NCBI GenBank assembly: GCA_024399065.1 | Contig: JAKSIB010000005.1 | Location: forward strand, 100,363-164,362 | Source: Fibrobacter sp. | GTDB lineage: Bacteria > Fibrobacterota > Fibrobacteria > Fibrobacterales > Fibrobacteraceae | DNA length: 64,000 nt | Direction of reading: 5' to 3' | Part shown: positions 17,001 to 25,664 of the stretch, in pieces | Layout of the letters: each line of letters starts with the position of its first letter | Position numbering within the stretch: the stretch's first letter is position 1 | Program-made: the position numbers and the translations under genes | Notes under the pieces: model-generated | What the model was told of the DNA's origin: nothing | Databases searched by the model: none | The model's input: only the letters and a program-made list of their open reading frames with translations

Positions 17001-19087
17001 ATTTGGTGATGACTGACGCCGACGGTGTCGAATACGGCGTTGTCTATAAAAATAACTCACAGGTGTTTACGAGTTTTGATGTTGACTTGGATGAATTTGT
17101 GTCTGGTGAACAGGTATTTGTTCATGGAATTTATGTGCCGTTGGATCCAACTGAATCGAATGATGACCAGTCTTCCATTCGTGTTGAATATAAAATGCCG
17201 TACATCCCGACGGATAGTGAAATTAAACGTTGGGCATTTATGAATTATGGACCGTTCGACCAAAGCAAGTATGCTGAACAGAGTCGAGAGGTTCCGGCGG
17301 ATGGTACCCGTCCTGATGGCTGGCGTATATTTAGACCGAGTTCAAAACGAATTGGCGATCTTCGAGCCAGTATGGGTATTTATGATGCGGTTGCTATTTT
17401 AATGGGTATTTTGCGAAACCACTATGGCGCCAATCGTGTCGAACTGATCGAAACTATGCGTTCATTAGATGATCAGGAACGTATTTGCAGCGGTTCGGAG
17501 GAAAGTAAGTTCCTATCTTGGCATAATTATGGGTTGGCTGTTAAAATTATGATCAATGACGCCGAAACCGGTATGCCGATTCAGGATAAGACTGAAGATT
17601 GGTGGGATTTGATTAACATTGCTGAAGCCTTTACCGAAGCTTGCCGTAATGGAGCATTTGGTAAGCCTTTGAATGTGGTGTGGTGCGGCCGTTTGGTTAT
17701 GGGTGCAAATAACTTTGTGTGGGAATTTTTACCTATTGGTGTCGGCCATAAGGATGCGCCTAAATTCCGTGAGGCTCTGTTGAATCAGGAAGACCCTGTT
17801 GCTTCTTTTGGGTATATAGATGTTGATGCGGCTGGGTTTGTGTATGATCGCAAACCGACTGATAAGGTTCCGTACGTGCTTAGTGGCGGGACTGTGTATA
17901 AAAATGCCGAAATAATCAATGGCCATCATTATGTAAGTCCTAAGAATATTCGTAATTATACAACACCGCATAATTTGGTGTTGCTGAATATACTCGAATT
18001 TTTGAATTTGGTGGAAACTAAGATGGGGGCAAATGGGTCCAAGCTAGAAAACGGGGCGACAATGTCGAGCTGGATGGCTTTGAATCCTGAATCTTACCGT
18101 CAGCTTATCATGTATTTTGGTATGACCGGAAGTATTTCTGCTGCTAAGGCTTTGATTGGTGGCGAATATGTTGAACGATATCAAAATATTGTGGATACTA
18201 AGTTCTCTGAAAATTATGTTGTCATGGTAAAGCAGTTCCTCGGTAATTTGTATGATGACGCTAAGGTACTGATCAATGATATCGGTGATGGTGGTGCATG
18301 GATTTCGCTGCGTGATGGTAAGATTCATGTTAAGGTTACCGATATGATACCTGACTATAATATGAGTTTTAAACAGCATTTCCATGGAACACAACAGGTA
18401 ACTCCGTCTAAGCGGCTTCAGGGTATGTGGGTGAAGGGTGTCTTCTATACGACAGAAGAACTTGAAGCGATGAATTATGAAGTCGAGACCGTAAGCGAAT
18501 ATGCCGTTATCAAGGGATATGGTGTCGATGGCGAGGTAGAAGGTGGCGATGCTATGACACTCCATGCTTTGCTCGCTTCTCAGATCAAGAAAGAGTTCGA
18601 TAAAGTAAGGTCTCAGTTTAATGACTATGGCGGCCAATTGATGTTTGACCATTATGTTGATGGCCCGAATTATAAAATGGCAACCATGCTGGAAAATGAA
18701 TTTGGTTTGATTGTAGCACAGGATTTGATGTCATTTGATCGTCTGCGTGCTATGATGAATCGAGGCATTATCAATAGCAATGCGCAGATTTCAACTGATG
18801 GTACGGTTAACGGAGCCGGCGTCAATGAAGAGGATAGTATCAGCGACATAGATAACTGGGGTACTAAAAATAATGGCGATGATGGCGGATATGGCAATGA
18901 ACAGATGCCAGAATCTATTTACGAAAAGGTCGTATCTAATGCCATGCTGAGCGGGGCCCGATATGCTAAGCTTACCGGCGAACATGTACAGGTTAATGCT
19001 CGTGTATCCAGTATGACTATTGAACAGATGTACAAACGAATCCAGCAGGGTCGTTCGTACGTTGCCAATGATATTTTGAGCCGTTAA
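14036..19087 (+). CDS. Large virion protein with degenerate M15-peptidase-like segment
   Basis: 1683 residues behind a late promoter with RBS GTGAGAT. Most of the protein is unrecognised and rich in Asp, Tyr and Asn, typical of tail/baseplate structural proteins. Near residue 1160 it has SWHNYGLAVK, which resembles the S-x-H-x-x-G-x-A-x-D zinc site of D-Ala-D-Ala carboxypeptidases/L-Ala-D-Glu endolysins (M15), but the metal-binding Asp is Lys and no second His ligand is obvious, so enzyme activity is doubtful. A short hydrophobic segment (LQSLVLGAAYLVWAKV) lies near residue 810. Could be a baseplate hub or tail appendage; assignment to a T4 gene is not possible by eye. Confidence 0.75.
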   Translation: MAEPLFDFEQCYLNKVLHTEINVDISGLNLKSNPSSTADNEDGSADEVNMNQYITNNVMYRVSRMVVTTAAGSFIAGEQDTIRFNITYQNPDNPSDDSTASPDTPKSAAELEGEDFDDMTKMYRNVYTGIGYSIDDLCAADILHIPESKRMMEPTLINSGVQEDGITRLKITFRHESNGAMTNDPVSQVVIYVTPRFRLQNPYLAALSRNNHPAYGTDFDSAPYYAVPSQSPAFTNVDQNIWHMKSVKDLQRLYGAIGLMDSGERYPGFEWYSDQQSSDPTAVIWYDTFRHRIKAMADIMNEYGIGIDVTYYDDNYKDEKPDTLKDATKAEWKRNPFRAQSKHYKYLMALDKLDWTKTYIPTNATFSQVYGSGALKKFFDKALERGVIADMSGSGVTAVVPNMVDVFKSYYYQANELADAFNSKYFSLYGKLMDFKGVQTFMSSSLKRKLRKERLAYKVSAVDEGLSPSFAVDLTSFYKMLLSSGVNGNYATDWKTGSTTLDKSNQSGHILPRALSQCYEISRVVHIDLSDQTSPKMVFETYPADLLVTSNKKTSDVRDLLYSTTADRIRSHTMGADSVYYDWVIDTEEMTLDEVKEQLAEYYTSVYNKLRDLDDDDEGYAIFYPNEVVVNIYDPEDTSSDNDDKDIIQVNIPYSETASLHAEVMPTFDELKRYAVEAYNVQHNQKPANASETYGLVEFNGSCLQYIKKCIAYMNALTDPSTVADMDVKTIACDLTEDANRTYQVIKWSECSTPGNPISYLDYDPCYKIEENVSKLTNLDIDHCVNFAEDTMAEVIDEIESILTLQSLVLGAAYLVWAKVRVKHLEREYNRLMNIIDKIKWYQLYTNESVFENKTFVGDRGKFGNKLYIHMPGRLFVPVEMYKKVRKKYKVLGFFTRHRMVKESIGVRWAEIKFVDNNVFSAYPINNNETRQFYPIGKYATITKATLSEDTKSGILAGSHTLFTFDVPLEDDPDLHLTGGDITKFTHGDLVMTDADGVEYGVVYKNNSQVFTSFDVDLDEFVSGEQVFVHGIYVPLDPTESNDDQSSIRVEYKMPYIPTDSEIKRWAFMNYGPFDQSKYAEQSREVPADGTRPDGWRIFRPSSKRIGDLRASMGIYDAVAILMGILRNHYGANRVELIETMRSLDDQERICSGSEESKFLSWHNYGLAVKIMINDAETGMPIQDKTEDWWDLINIAEAFTEACRNGAFGKPLNVVWCGRLVMGANNFVWEFLPIGVGHKDAPKFREALLNQEDPVASFGYIDVDAAGFVYDRKPTDKVPYVLSGGTVYKNAEIINGHHYVSPKNIRNYTTPHNLVLLNILEFLNLVETKMGANGSKLENGATMSSWMALNPESYRQLIMYFGMTGSISAAKALIGGEYVERYQNIVDTKFSENYVVMVKQFLGNLYDDAKVLINDIGDGGAWISLRDGKIHVKVTDMIPDYNMSFKQHFHGTQQVTPSKRLQGMWVKGVFYTTEELEAMNYEVETVSEYAVIKGYGVDGEVEGGDAMTLHALLASQIKKEFDKVRSQFNDYGGQLMFDHYVDGPNYKMATMLENEFGLIVAQDLMSFDRLRAMMNRGIINSNAQISTDGTVNGAGVNEEDSISDIDNWGTKNNGDDGGYGNEQMPESIYEKVVSNAMLSGARYAKLTGEHVQVNARVSSMTIEQMYKRIQQGRSYVANDILSR

Positions 19088-19101
19088 AACCTGAGCTGAC
19101 G

Positions 19102-19109
19102 TATAAACT
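19102..19109 (+). promoter_or_regulatory. Late promoter TATAAACT
   Basis: TATAAACTGTAA, 20 nt before ATG 19129. Confidence 0.75.
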
Positions 19110-19128
19110 GTAATAAAAACGGTATTAT

Positions 19129-20748
19129 ATGTCAGCTAGAGTCATTATTAAGAAATATACAGGTAAGGATGGCGATTTTGGCACAGAAGTGTCATCTATC
19201 GGCTTAAAGCGTATTGATACATGTGTGCCTTCAGTATATAGTTCTGAAGGATTGGCTCATCCGGGTGAACCGGGGAAGACTATTCCTGCTGATGATGCTA
19301 GTGACGCACGTATGTACTGTATCTATCGTCCGGATACTATGGATTGTCATGCATATTCGATGGAAAGTGTATTTAAGATCCATTTAATCGAGGCGCCGGA
19401 TGTTCAGTTGAGTAATATTCGAATTTACCCGGTAGGTGAAAGACCACGTAATCCGCATCCAGCGATTCTACGAATCGGAAATTCGATTTCATATTCAAGG
19501 CCGACAGACAAGAAATCTTCGATTGCGGTTAATGACATCTGGGATTATAGCAAGGAACATCCATTCTACCTGACAGTGAGCGGTGTATATGGACAGTGCC
19601 CGGATCCTCAGCTAGGCAAGACCGATTATGTTGTCGAATATAAGGATTTTGGCTATGGAAATGTGATCTGTCTTGATGGTGTTCGACAGCTTCTTGTTCC
19701 GGTTGCTACACGAAGCGATAAGGATCAGGATATTGTCGTTACGTTTAGGGATAATACATTCTTACCGGCCGATGCTGGGTTCTCTTGTATTGAATTTAGG
19801 GCTGCCGTCGAAGATGTCCATCATCCGGGTCTGCTGATTCCGGGTGATGTAATTCCAGCAAAGTATGTTGAACTTGATCGTGTGACTGAGGCTGATGGTC
19901 GTGTTCGCCCGTATATTAAGCTGAAAGTTAAGGTTAAGGACGAAGGCATTGATATGATGTCGACAGAACCCGATAATCCATTCCGTTATGGCTTGTTCTA
20001 TAAGATTCCGGGTGACGACACCGATCCTCGTTTTAATACAGGTCATCAGATCATGTGGGTATATATGGATGGGGTTACACCGGGTATGGGTAGTCCGTCA
20101 TTTGTACCTATTGGCTACGATCCGAACAAGAATCCGCATGAGCTGGTGTGGAATAAGTGGTTTACACAGTCTGTAAACGACTCCAATTCGCATGTACTTG
20201 ATGAAAGTTTGATTGCGCCGCCGGAAAAGCCTGTGGAATATTACGACATTGAAGTATTGCCTGACCCTGATTGCCATGGACACATGAGTTACGTTGTTAA
20301 TGGGGTATTCAGACCACATTTGCATTTTGAAATTAACAAGATTTACCGCTTCAAGAATCACTCGGGGGCCCAGTTCCCGCTTCGATTCATCGGAAATCCG
20401 CATTCACCTGTCGCAAATGCGGTGGATGATGTTATTACCGATGGCGTGATTGTTCTAAACGGATGTACCAATAATGAGGAACTTATTGTGAATCCAGAGG
20501 CTATCTTGAAGGCTGGTAAATGCGTTAACGCATATCAGTGTGTTTGTCATCCGGCGTTGGGAAATCATGTGTTCAACCATCAGTTGTTCATGTGCGGGCA
20601 GTATAATATGAAGCGTGTGAACGGCGGGATCTATAACCCGCTCCTTGCTGGCGAGACTGATTATGTCTATCTGCAGCTGGATGTTGCTGGTGATACCGAT
20701 CCGGGTTATTGCGTGCCTGACATCATGATCGAATATGACGAAAATTAG
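19129..20748 (+). CDS. Virion structural protein with cupredoxin-like C-terminal motif
   Basis: 539 residues, beta-rich, own late promoter. Near residue 470 the sequence AYQCVCHPALGNHVF resembles the Cys-x-x-His copper-site loop of cupredoxins, and about 85 residues earlier RFKNHSGAQFPLRFIGN could be the partner strand; an upstream methionine/histidine set is less clear. Cupredoxin-like folds do occur in phage virion proteins; metal binding here is unproven. No clear T4 counterpart. Followed by an unrelated late unit; the ATG is only 19 nt from the octamer with no strong Shine-Dalgarno. Confidence 0.7.
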   Translation: MSARVIIKKYTGKDGDFGTEVSSIGLKRIDTCVPSVYSSEGLAHPGEPGKTIPADDASDARMYCIYRPDTMDCHAYSMESVFKIHLIEAPDVQLSNIRIYPVGERPRNPHPAILRIGNSISYSRPTDKKSSIAVNDIWDYSKEHPFYLTVSGVYGQCPDPQLGKTDYVVEYKDFGYGNVICLDGVRQLLVPVATRSDKDQDIVVTFRDNTFLPADAGFSCIEFRAAVEDVHHPGLLIPGDVIPAKYVELDRVTEADGRVRPYIKLKVKVKDEGIDMMSTEPDNPFRYGLFYKIPGDDTDPRFNTGHQIMWVYMDGVTPGMGSPSFVPIGYDPNKNPHELVWNKWFTQSVNDSNSHVLDESLIAPPEKPVEYYDIEVLPDPDCHGHMSYVVNGVFRPHLHFEINKIYRFKNHSGAQFPLRFIGNPHSPVANAVDDVITDGVIVLNGCTNNEELIVNPEAILKAGKCVNAYQCVCHPALGNHVFNHQLFMCGQYNMKRVNGGIYNPLLAGETDYVYLQLDVAGDTDPGYCVPDIMIEYDEN

Positions 20749-20775
20749 CGTTCCGAGAAAAAAATAAGGGACATA

Positions 20776-20783
20776 TATAAACT
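20776..20783 (+). promoter_or_regulatory. Late promoter TATAAACT
   Basis: Exact octamer, 48 nt before the chosen ATG 20832. Confidence 0.7.
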
Positions 20784-20831
20784 TTTAGAAAATTAATAGC
20801 CATTGTGGCTGACAGGATAAAGGGAAATACT

Positions 20832-22394
20832 ATGGCAAACCTAGAAAACCGTAATAAAAAGGCCATTCTGGACATCTTCTCTCTTGAAGATGCAAGGGGT
20901 GTGTGCGAAGCATTGGGTGGTCAGATGGACATGTCTGCACCAGTAGAAGATGATACTGAATATACGCTCGATGATATGATGACCGTTAATCCGTCCCCGG
21001 ATCAGACTTTTGGTGAGTCTTTCATGCAGGGTGAAGATGATATGGCATCTCAGGAAACCCAGAAATTTGTTATTGACGAATTTGCTAAGGAAGCTGCTAA
21101 GATTCCGGGTAGTACAATCGAAGTAAGCGATATTCCGGCTCTTGCAACTGTTATTCAGGCCCAGAACGGCATTAAGGGTGATGTCGCTGGCTTCCTTGAA
21201 AAGACTATGATGGCTGCTGAACAGCGTCTAACCGCACAGAATACATCTGACGCATTGCCGGATGGTGCTAGTGCTGCTGACGAATTTGGTGGCGCCAGTG
21301 CTGAACCTGTTGATATGGGCATGGGTATGGGTGAAACCGTTCCTGAAATGGAACCTATTGCTCCTTCTGCAGAACCCACGTTGACTGCTAATGACGATGA
21401 CGCCCTGAATCTGGATAATTTTGGCTTGGACGAAACTGATCCAGCAGGTGCTCCTGCCGAAGATGCAACTGATGATTTGTTGAGCGGCCTTGATGATGCT
21501 GATTTCGCTGATGACCTTGGTGACACTGCTGAACTGACCGAAACACCTGCTGAGGACGAAGCTCCTGCCGAAGAAGAAAAGCCTGCGGCCGAAGAAGACG
21601 AAAAGCCTGCTGAAGAAGAAAAGCCAGCTGAAGAATCTGATGAAGATGACGCTTTGTTTAGCGGTCTTGATGGTGATGACGAAGAACCGGGTGATGATGA
21701 TTTTAAGCTGGAAAGCGTTTATACATCTGACAGCCCTGTATTGGAAACCACAGGCACTGCTCCGGCTGAAGCACCTGCCGCTGAAGTTCCGGCTGAAGAA
21801 ACCCCGGTTGAAGAAGCTCCTGCTGAAGACGCTCCGGCTGAAGAAGCTCCGGCTGACGGTGCTGAAAGTTTTGACGAATGCTCTGCTAAGGAAATCAGTG
21901 AATGTAAAGCAAAGTTGGAATCGATTCGTGCAAATTACATGGCTAAGTATACCGCTGACCGTGTTGCTTCTCTTGTTGAATCGTATCAGCGTGAACATGC
22001 ACACGCCGAAAAGCTTGCTAAGTTGGAATCGATTGTTTCTAATTTCAAGCATAATGAACAGGTTCGTGCTTCTGTTGACGCCAAGAATGCTAAGCTGGAA
22101 TCTATCGTAGCTAACTATGCTGCCAAGGCAAATGCAAAGAAGACTGCTGTTGTTGAAGGCATTAGCAAGGCTTCTGCTGCCAAGGCTTCCACTGCTAAGG
22201 CATTTGTTGAAAGCGCTACTGCACGACATGAATCGCATCTCGAAGTTCAGCGTAAGCTCAATGCTATTGTAGAAGGCGTGAAGGCTAATAAGAGCGTTCA
22301 GAAGAAGCTCGATGCTTTAGTTGAAAGTGTTGCTGCTAAGACTGATCTTCAGAAGAAGCTCGATGCCATTGTTGAAAGCGTTAAGCGTTCTTAA
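20832..22394 (+). CDS. Acidic, repeat-rich prohead core/internal protein candidate
   Basis: 520 residues from ATG 20832, chosen over the GTG at 20805 because AAAGGGA sits 6 nt before it. Residues 150-360 are low-complexity Ala/Pro/Glu/Asp (EEAPAEDAPAEEAPA), very acidic; the last 160 residues are basic, helical and internally repetitive (KLESI and KLDAIVESV units). The tail has several sites fitting the T4 prohead-protease rule [L/I]-x-E before A/G/S: SLVES, AIVEG, ALVES, AIVES. An acidic protein with many such sites, next to head genes and with a gp21-like protease encoded in the window, suggests an internal core protein degraded during head maturation. Inference; no homologue recognised. Confidence 0.7.
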   Translation: MANLENRNKKAILDIFSLEDARGVCEALGGQMDMSAPVEDDTEYTLDDMMTVNPSPDQTFGESFMQGEDDMASQETQKFVIDEFAKEAAKIPGSTIEVSDIPALATVIQAQNGIKGDVAGFLEKTMMAAEQRLTAQNTSDALPDGASAADEFGGASAEPVDMGMGMGETVPEMEPIAPSAEPTLTANDDDALNLDNFGLDETDPAGAPAEDATDDLLSGLDDADFADDLGDTAELTETPAEDEAPAEEEKPAAEEDEKPAEEEKPAEESDEDDALFSGLDGDDEEPGDDDFKLESVYTSDSPVLETTGTAPAEAPAAEVPAEETPVEEAPAEDAPAEEAPADGAESFDECSAKEISECKAKLESIRANYMAKYTADRVASLVESYQREHAHAEKLAKLESIVSNFKHNEQVRASVDAKNAKLESIVANYAAKANAKKTAVVEGISKASAAKASTAKAFVESATARHESHLEVQRKLNAIVEGVKANKSVQKKLDALVESVAAKTDLQKKLDAIVESVKRS

Positions 22395-22420
22395 TTAACT
22401 AAACAGATTTTATCCTGTTA

Positions 22421-22450
22421 AAATGGCGTCCCGTATCGGGGCGCCATTTG
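22421..22450 (+). terminator. Rho-independent terminator (weak U tract)
   Basis: AAATGGCG-TCCCGTATCGGGG-CGCCATTT stem, followed by TGTGTTTG; closes the acidic repeat gene. Confidence 0.65.
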
Positions 22451-22452
22451 TG

Positions 22453-22465
22453 TTTGAACTAATTT
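22453..22465 (+). promoter_or_regulatory. Variant late motif TTTGAACTAATTT
   Basis: One of three copies of T(A/T)TGAACTAATTT, each placed a few nt after a terminator; see 40242 and 47185. Here a standard TATAAACT follows 30 nt later. Confidence 0.35.
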
Positions 22466-22482
22466 AAACAACATTGAAAACT

Positions 22483-22490
22483 TATAAACT
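22483..22490 (+). promoter_or_regulatory. Late promoter TATAAACT
   Basis: TATAAACTGTAG, 23 nt before ATG 22514. Confidence 0.75.
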
Positions 22491-22513
22491 GTAGAATAAC
22501 TAAGGGTTTACAC

Positions 22514-24724
22514 ATGCAGGCTAACGGACATTTTAGTGGAAAGATGCGTGGTCTTCTTGATAAGGCTACTGAAAAATCTAAGGGCGTTGACGGTGATAAA
22601 GGCCAGTTTTACGCTATTATGAAGTCGCATGGTTTCTATGATGTCGAGGATGAAGAAAATGGCCTGATGGATTGGCAGCGAGCTCAAGTGCCAGACTATA
22701 ATCAGCATCGAATATCTGATTTGTGCAAGGCAATAGCTGAAATGTTTGCTGATTATCTTGGAAATGAAGAGTATGGTGTGTTGGATCCGGGAGTAGAGGG
22801 GGTTGTCAATAAACTCGACCAGAGAGGCGCCCAAACTGCTGCTGAAATGGATGGTATCGGTGGTGCATTAGGTGCATTGACCGGTGGCGCATCTGAAGCT
22901 ACACGTAAATCATTGTCTCAGATCGTGGCCGCTGTTATGGGTGGGTGCCCATTCGATCCTGAAATATTGCCGCCGTTATGTATCGGATTTGATGGATTGC
23001 CGATTAGTATGGCAAATGGTTTTAAGATAGGTACTTTTGTACCTGATTGGACATTTTTGTATGACCATGAGACGTTTAAGTCCAATAAGTTTTATGAAGG
23101 ATCCGATGGAAAGGTTTGCATTGGTGCTGGCATACGGCTTAATTTAGGTGGTCCGGCCCGCATACTTGTATTAAAAACGATTTTTTCGGTTCCTACGGTT
23201 GACGAGAACGGACAAGCTCAAGGTGACAGTATGAATGGTGTCACCGCCGAAGAGTTTAAGGTGTTGTATGATGTATCTGATAAGAATTTTTCTGACTTGA
23301 CGCCTGAGGAACTTGAGTTTGAATTGCGTGAGGGCCAGTTACAGCTTGCTTATTTTAAGATGGTTAATCTTATTTTATGGGGTGCTATCAAGAATTCAAA
23401 TAACTGGGCATTTCTGCACTGGGGCTGTATTGCGCATAACTCATGCCCAACTGATGTGAAAACTGCGATTTGTAGTTATACACAGACAAATGGTCTGGCG
23501 ATTGATGTTGACAACTGTCCTGAGTCTGGCATGATATCGTATCTGGTCAATACAGGTATGGGATATATTATTGGCAAGAGCAAGGCTACTGGATTGATTC
23601 TGCTTCCCGGCATGAAATACATGGATGATGCCAAAAAAGTCATTACTGTTGAGGCGGGTGACGCAAAAATAGGTACTTGGTTTGACGATAACAACGGGTT
23701 GCCGAAGGATACTAAATTGGCAAAGGCGCATTTTATATTGGCTGCAGACATCTTGTCGCATTTGGTATATGATACTAATCCTAACGCAGAATCGTTGCGT
23801 CGCCGCCGTATAGATGAAGCTAATCTGATTTATAAGTGGTGCGGTATGCCTACGATTAAGTTTGGTGAACCGGTTTCCGCTGAGTTCAAGAGTGTTGCCT
23901 TGTGTAAACGCTTTATGGATATTTTGGTTGAAAGTAAACCGAAGGTTTATGAAAATAAGAATCCTAAGATCCCGACTGATCCAAATGGAATTGAAGTGGT
24001 TAACTGGGCTGAAAAGGGTGCCAATGAATTATCTGCGGTAACTTTGGGTACCATTAGATATTTATGTGCTAAGGCTGGGTTGCCCGGAACTGTCGTAACG
24101 TCCGTGTATCGTAGTCCTGAAGCACAGACAAGGGCAATGATTAGCAATTTGCAAAATAATAATGGTAAATGCCCGGTTAATTATGCTCAACGTGGCCGTG
24201 CTGTTAATGAAATTTATTACAAGTATAGTAGACAGGTTAATGGCGGCCAAGTGCGAAAAATCAATGATCCTGCCGTTTTGGAAAAGGTTAGGAATGAAAT
24301 GATTGGCCTGTGCACAAAGTATGCCAATGAAAATACCCCGGTATCTAATCATGGTTACAAGCAGGATGTCGTTCAGGCCGTCGATATGGGCCCGAACAGC
24401 ATGCGTAAGCATTTTAAGTTTTCAGAACAGCAGTTGCGTAAGTTCGGCGTCGCCTGTTACGATGCGTATAAAGAAAAATACTTGAAGCAGTATCTTGGCC
24501 CGGAAGAATATGGCGGTCCTAAGGTAAAAGACCCTGCATTCCATATTGAAGTGTATCAGGATAATGAACATCCGCATCCGGCTGGCTGGGTTTCTGACGC
24601 CGGTGATTATTCGGATGTTAAGATTCTGCCATCGGTTGAATTGACTATCGGTGACGAAAATTTACGTAATAAGAATGTGTGGGATTTGATTTTTGTACAT
24701 GACCAGAACTATAGGCATGGGTAG
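22514..24724 (+). CDS. Virion protein with C-terminal M15-type peptidoglycan peptidase domain
   Basis: 736 residues. The C-terminal 220 residues look like a zinc peptidase of the M15 / D-Ala-D-Ala carboxypeptidase-endolysin class: TSVYRSPEAQTRAM near residue 530, SNHGYKQD...AVDMG near 610-622 (His and Asp zinc ligands) and AFHIEV near 674 (H-x-E). Such domains cut peptide bridges of peptidoglycan. Here it is carried on a large structural-type N-terminal part under a late promoter, so it is more likely a tail- or baseplate-associated wall-piercing enzyme than a free endolysin. The N-terminal 450 residues are unrecognised. The gene ends 7 bp before the next and shares its transcript. Confidence 0.75.
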   Translation: MQANGHFSGKMRGLLDKATEKSKGVDGDKGQFYAIMKSHGFYDVEDEENGLMDWQRAQVPDYNQHRISDLCKAIAEMFADYLGNEEYGVLDPGVEGVVNKLDQRGAQTAAEMDGIGGALGALTGGASEATRKSLSQIVAAVMGGCPFDPEILPPLCIGFDGLPISMANGFKIGTFVPDWTFLYDHETFKSNKFYEGSDGKVCIGAGIRLNLGGPARILVLKTIFSVPTVDENGQAQGDSMNGVTAEEFKVLYDVSDKNFSDLTPEELEFELREGQLQLAYFKMVNLILWGAIKNSNNWAFLHWGCIAHNSCPTDVKTAICSYTQTNGLAIDVDNCPESGMISYLVNTGMGYIIGKSKATGLILLPGMKYMDDAKKVITVEAGDAKIGTWFDDNNGLPKDTKLAKAHFILAADILSHLVYDTNPNAESLRRRRIDEANLIYKWCGMPTIKFGEPVSAEFKSVALCKRFMDILVESKPKVYENKNPKIPTDPNGIEVVNWAEKGANELSAVTLGTIRYLCAKAGLPGTVVTSVYRSPEAQTRAMISNLQNNNGKCPVNYAQRGRAVNEIYYKYSRQVNGGQVRKINDPAVLEKVRNEMIGLCTKYANENTPVSNHGYKQDVVQAVDMGPNSMRKHFKFSEQQLRKFGVACYDAYKEKYLKQYLGPEEYGGPKVKDPAFHIEVYQDNEHPHPAGWVSDAGDYSDVKILPSVELTIGDENLRNKNVWDLIFVHDQNYRHG

Positions 24725-24731
24725 GTAATAT

Positions 24732-25466
24732 ATGTCCAGATGGTATAAGCAGAAGAAAGAAGAATTTGATAACATGGTGTATGGCTATCTGATTAAGCGT
24801 CTGAAAGACCCTATCGATCAGAGTGATGCCTTTTTTATGGGTTCAGTTGATGAATTTGGTAATGAACTTAAAAATGAATCGAACTGGGCTTATACAAAGC
24901 TGGATAAGTTGTTGATTGCTATTAAACGTTCTCTTGGACAGGATGTAATCAATAAATTGCCAAATGATTATAACGATGTGGATACATACAGTTTGATGAA
25001 TGGCGCCGTAGATCCAAAGGAATATTCCAGTGCATATAAAGGCGTGATTTCGCTAGTGGAAGAATGCCAGTATCTTCCTCCAGAACAACGTGGCCATGGT
25101 GATTATGTGGATGATGACCCTGAGCTGTCGGTCCCGGAGAGAATTCAGCGTGCATTGACTTGCGCCAATTATCTCATGTTTGCGATATTGAATAATGACG
25201 CTATCCCGTCTTCTATTGAATTTAATGATACCGTACTGCCATCGGTTGAAGCTACTTTCGGCATTCGGTCGATTGGGTCTGATATTGAAACCGCTGATTA
25301 TTTGAAGGCGGCCGGATTGATTGATTATAAGAATATTACTAATCAGGGTTTTGTTCTTGCGGTTCGTTTGGCTAAGTGGATCAAGATGCATAAGCTTTGC
25401 GACCGTGGATTTGATAATGTTGATAATTTCAGAAAATCATGGGAGAAACTGTCAAATGCAGGCTAA
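24732..25466 (+). CDS. Hypothetical protein upstream of portal (244 aa)
   Basis: Soluble, charged, largely helical protein without a motif I recognise. It is in a tight series with the M15 protein (7-bp gap) and overlaps the 66-aa gene by 11 bp, two genes before the portal, so a role in head or tail building is likely from context only. Confidence 0.7.
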   Translation: MSRWYKQKKEEFDNMVYGYLIKRLKDPIDQSDAFFMGSVDEFGNELKNESNWAYTKLDKLLIAIKRSLGQDVINKLPNDYNDVDTYSLMNGAVDPKEYSSAYKGVISLVEECQYLPPEQRGHGDYVDDDPELSVPERIQRALTCANYLMFAILNNDAIPSSIEFNDTVLPSVEATFGIRSIGSDIETADYLKAAGLIDYKNITNQGFVLAVRLAKWIKMHKLCDRGFDNVDNFRKSWEKLSNAG

Positions 25467-25656
25467 TTACAATGGTGTTCCGTTATTTTCTGTTACTGAG
25501 TCGGATTTCATGTACATCATGGAATGTTCCGAGGTTGGTGGACGCTTGTTGTCCAAAAATATTCAGGATGAAGCCTTGCGTTCGTACTATATGAATGCTA
25601 GAAAGCCCCAATTTGCGGTTTCATTCGACAATGTTGTAATTTATTGGGGTAAATAA
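25456..25656 (+). CDS. Small protein before portal (66 aa)
   Basis: ATG 25456 overlaps the end of the previous gene in another frame (coupling), and the frame ends 8 bp before the portal gene. Composition is mixed, with no membrane segment and no motif; begins MQANYNGVPLFSVTESDF. A longer in-frame extension to 25321 lies wholly inside the previous gene and is not believed. Confidence 0.7.
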   Translation: MQANYNGVPLFSVTESDFMYIMECSEVGGRLLSKNIQDEALRSYYMNARKPQFAVSFDNVVIYWGK

Positions 25657-25664
25657 GAGGTTTT

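Noticed and set aside
17516..17545. Active M15 peptidase in the 1683-aa protein
   Set aside because: The zinc-binding Asp is Lys and no second metal ligand pair is visible.
20477..20491. 15-nt identity (AGGAACTTATTGTGA) between the virion gene at 19129-20748 and the pseudoknot leader at 31818-31832
   Set aside because: In the virion gene it is ordinary coding sequence (EELIV) without the pairing partners; probably chance.
24074..24700. Free endolysin call for the M15 domain
   Set aside because: The domain is at the end of a 736-aa structural-type protein in a virion operon; no holin or spanin beside it.
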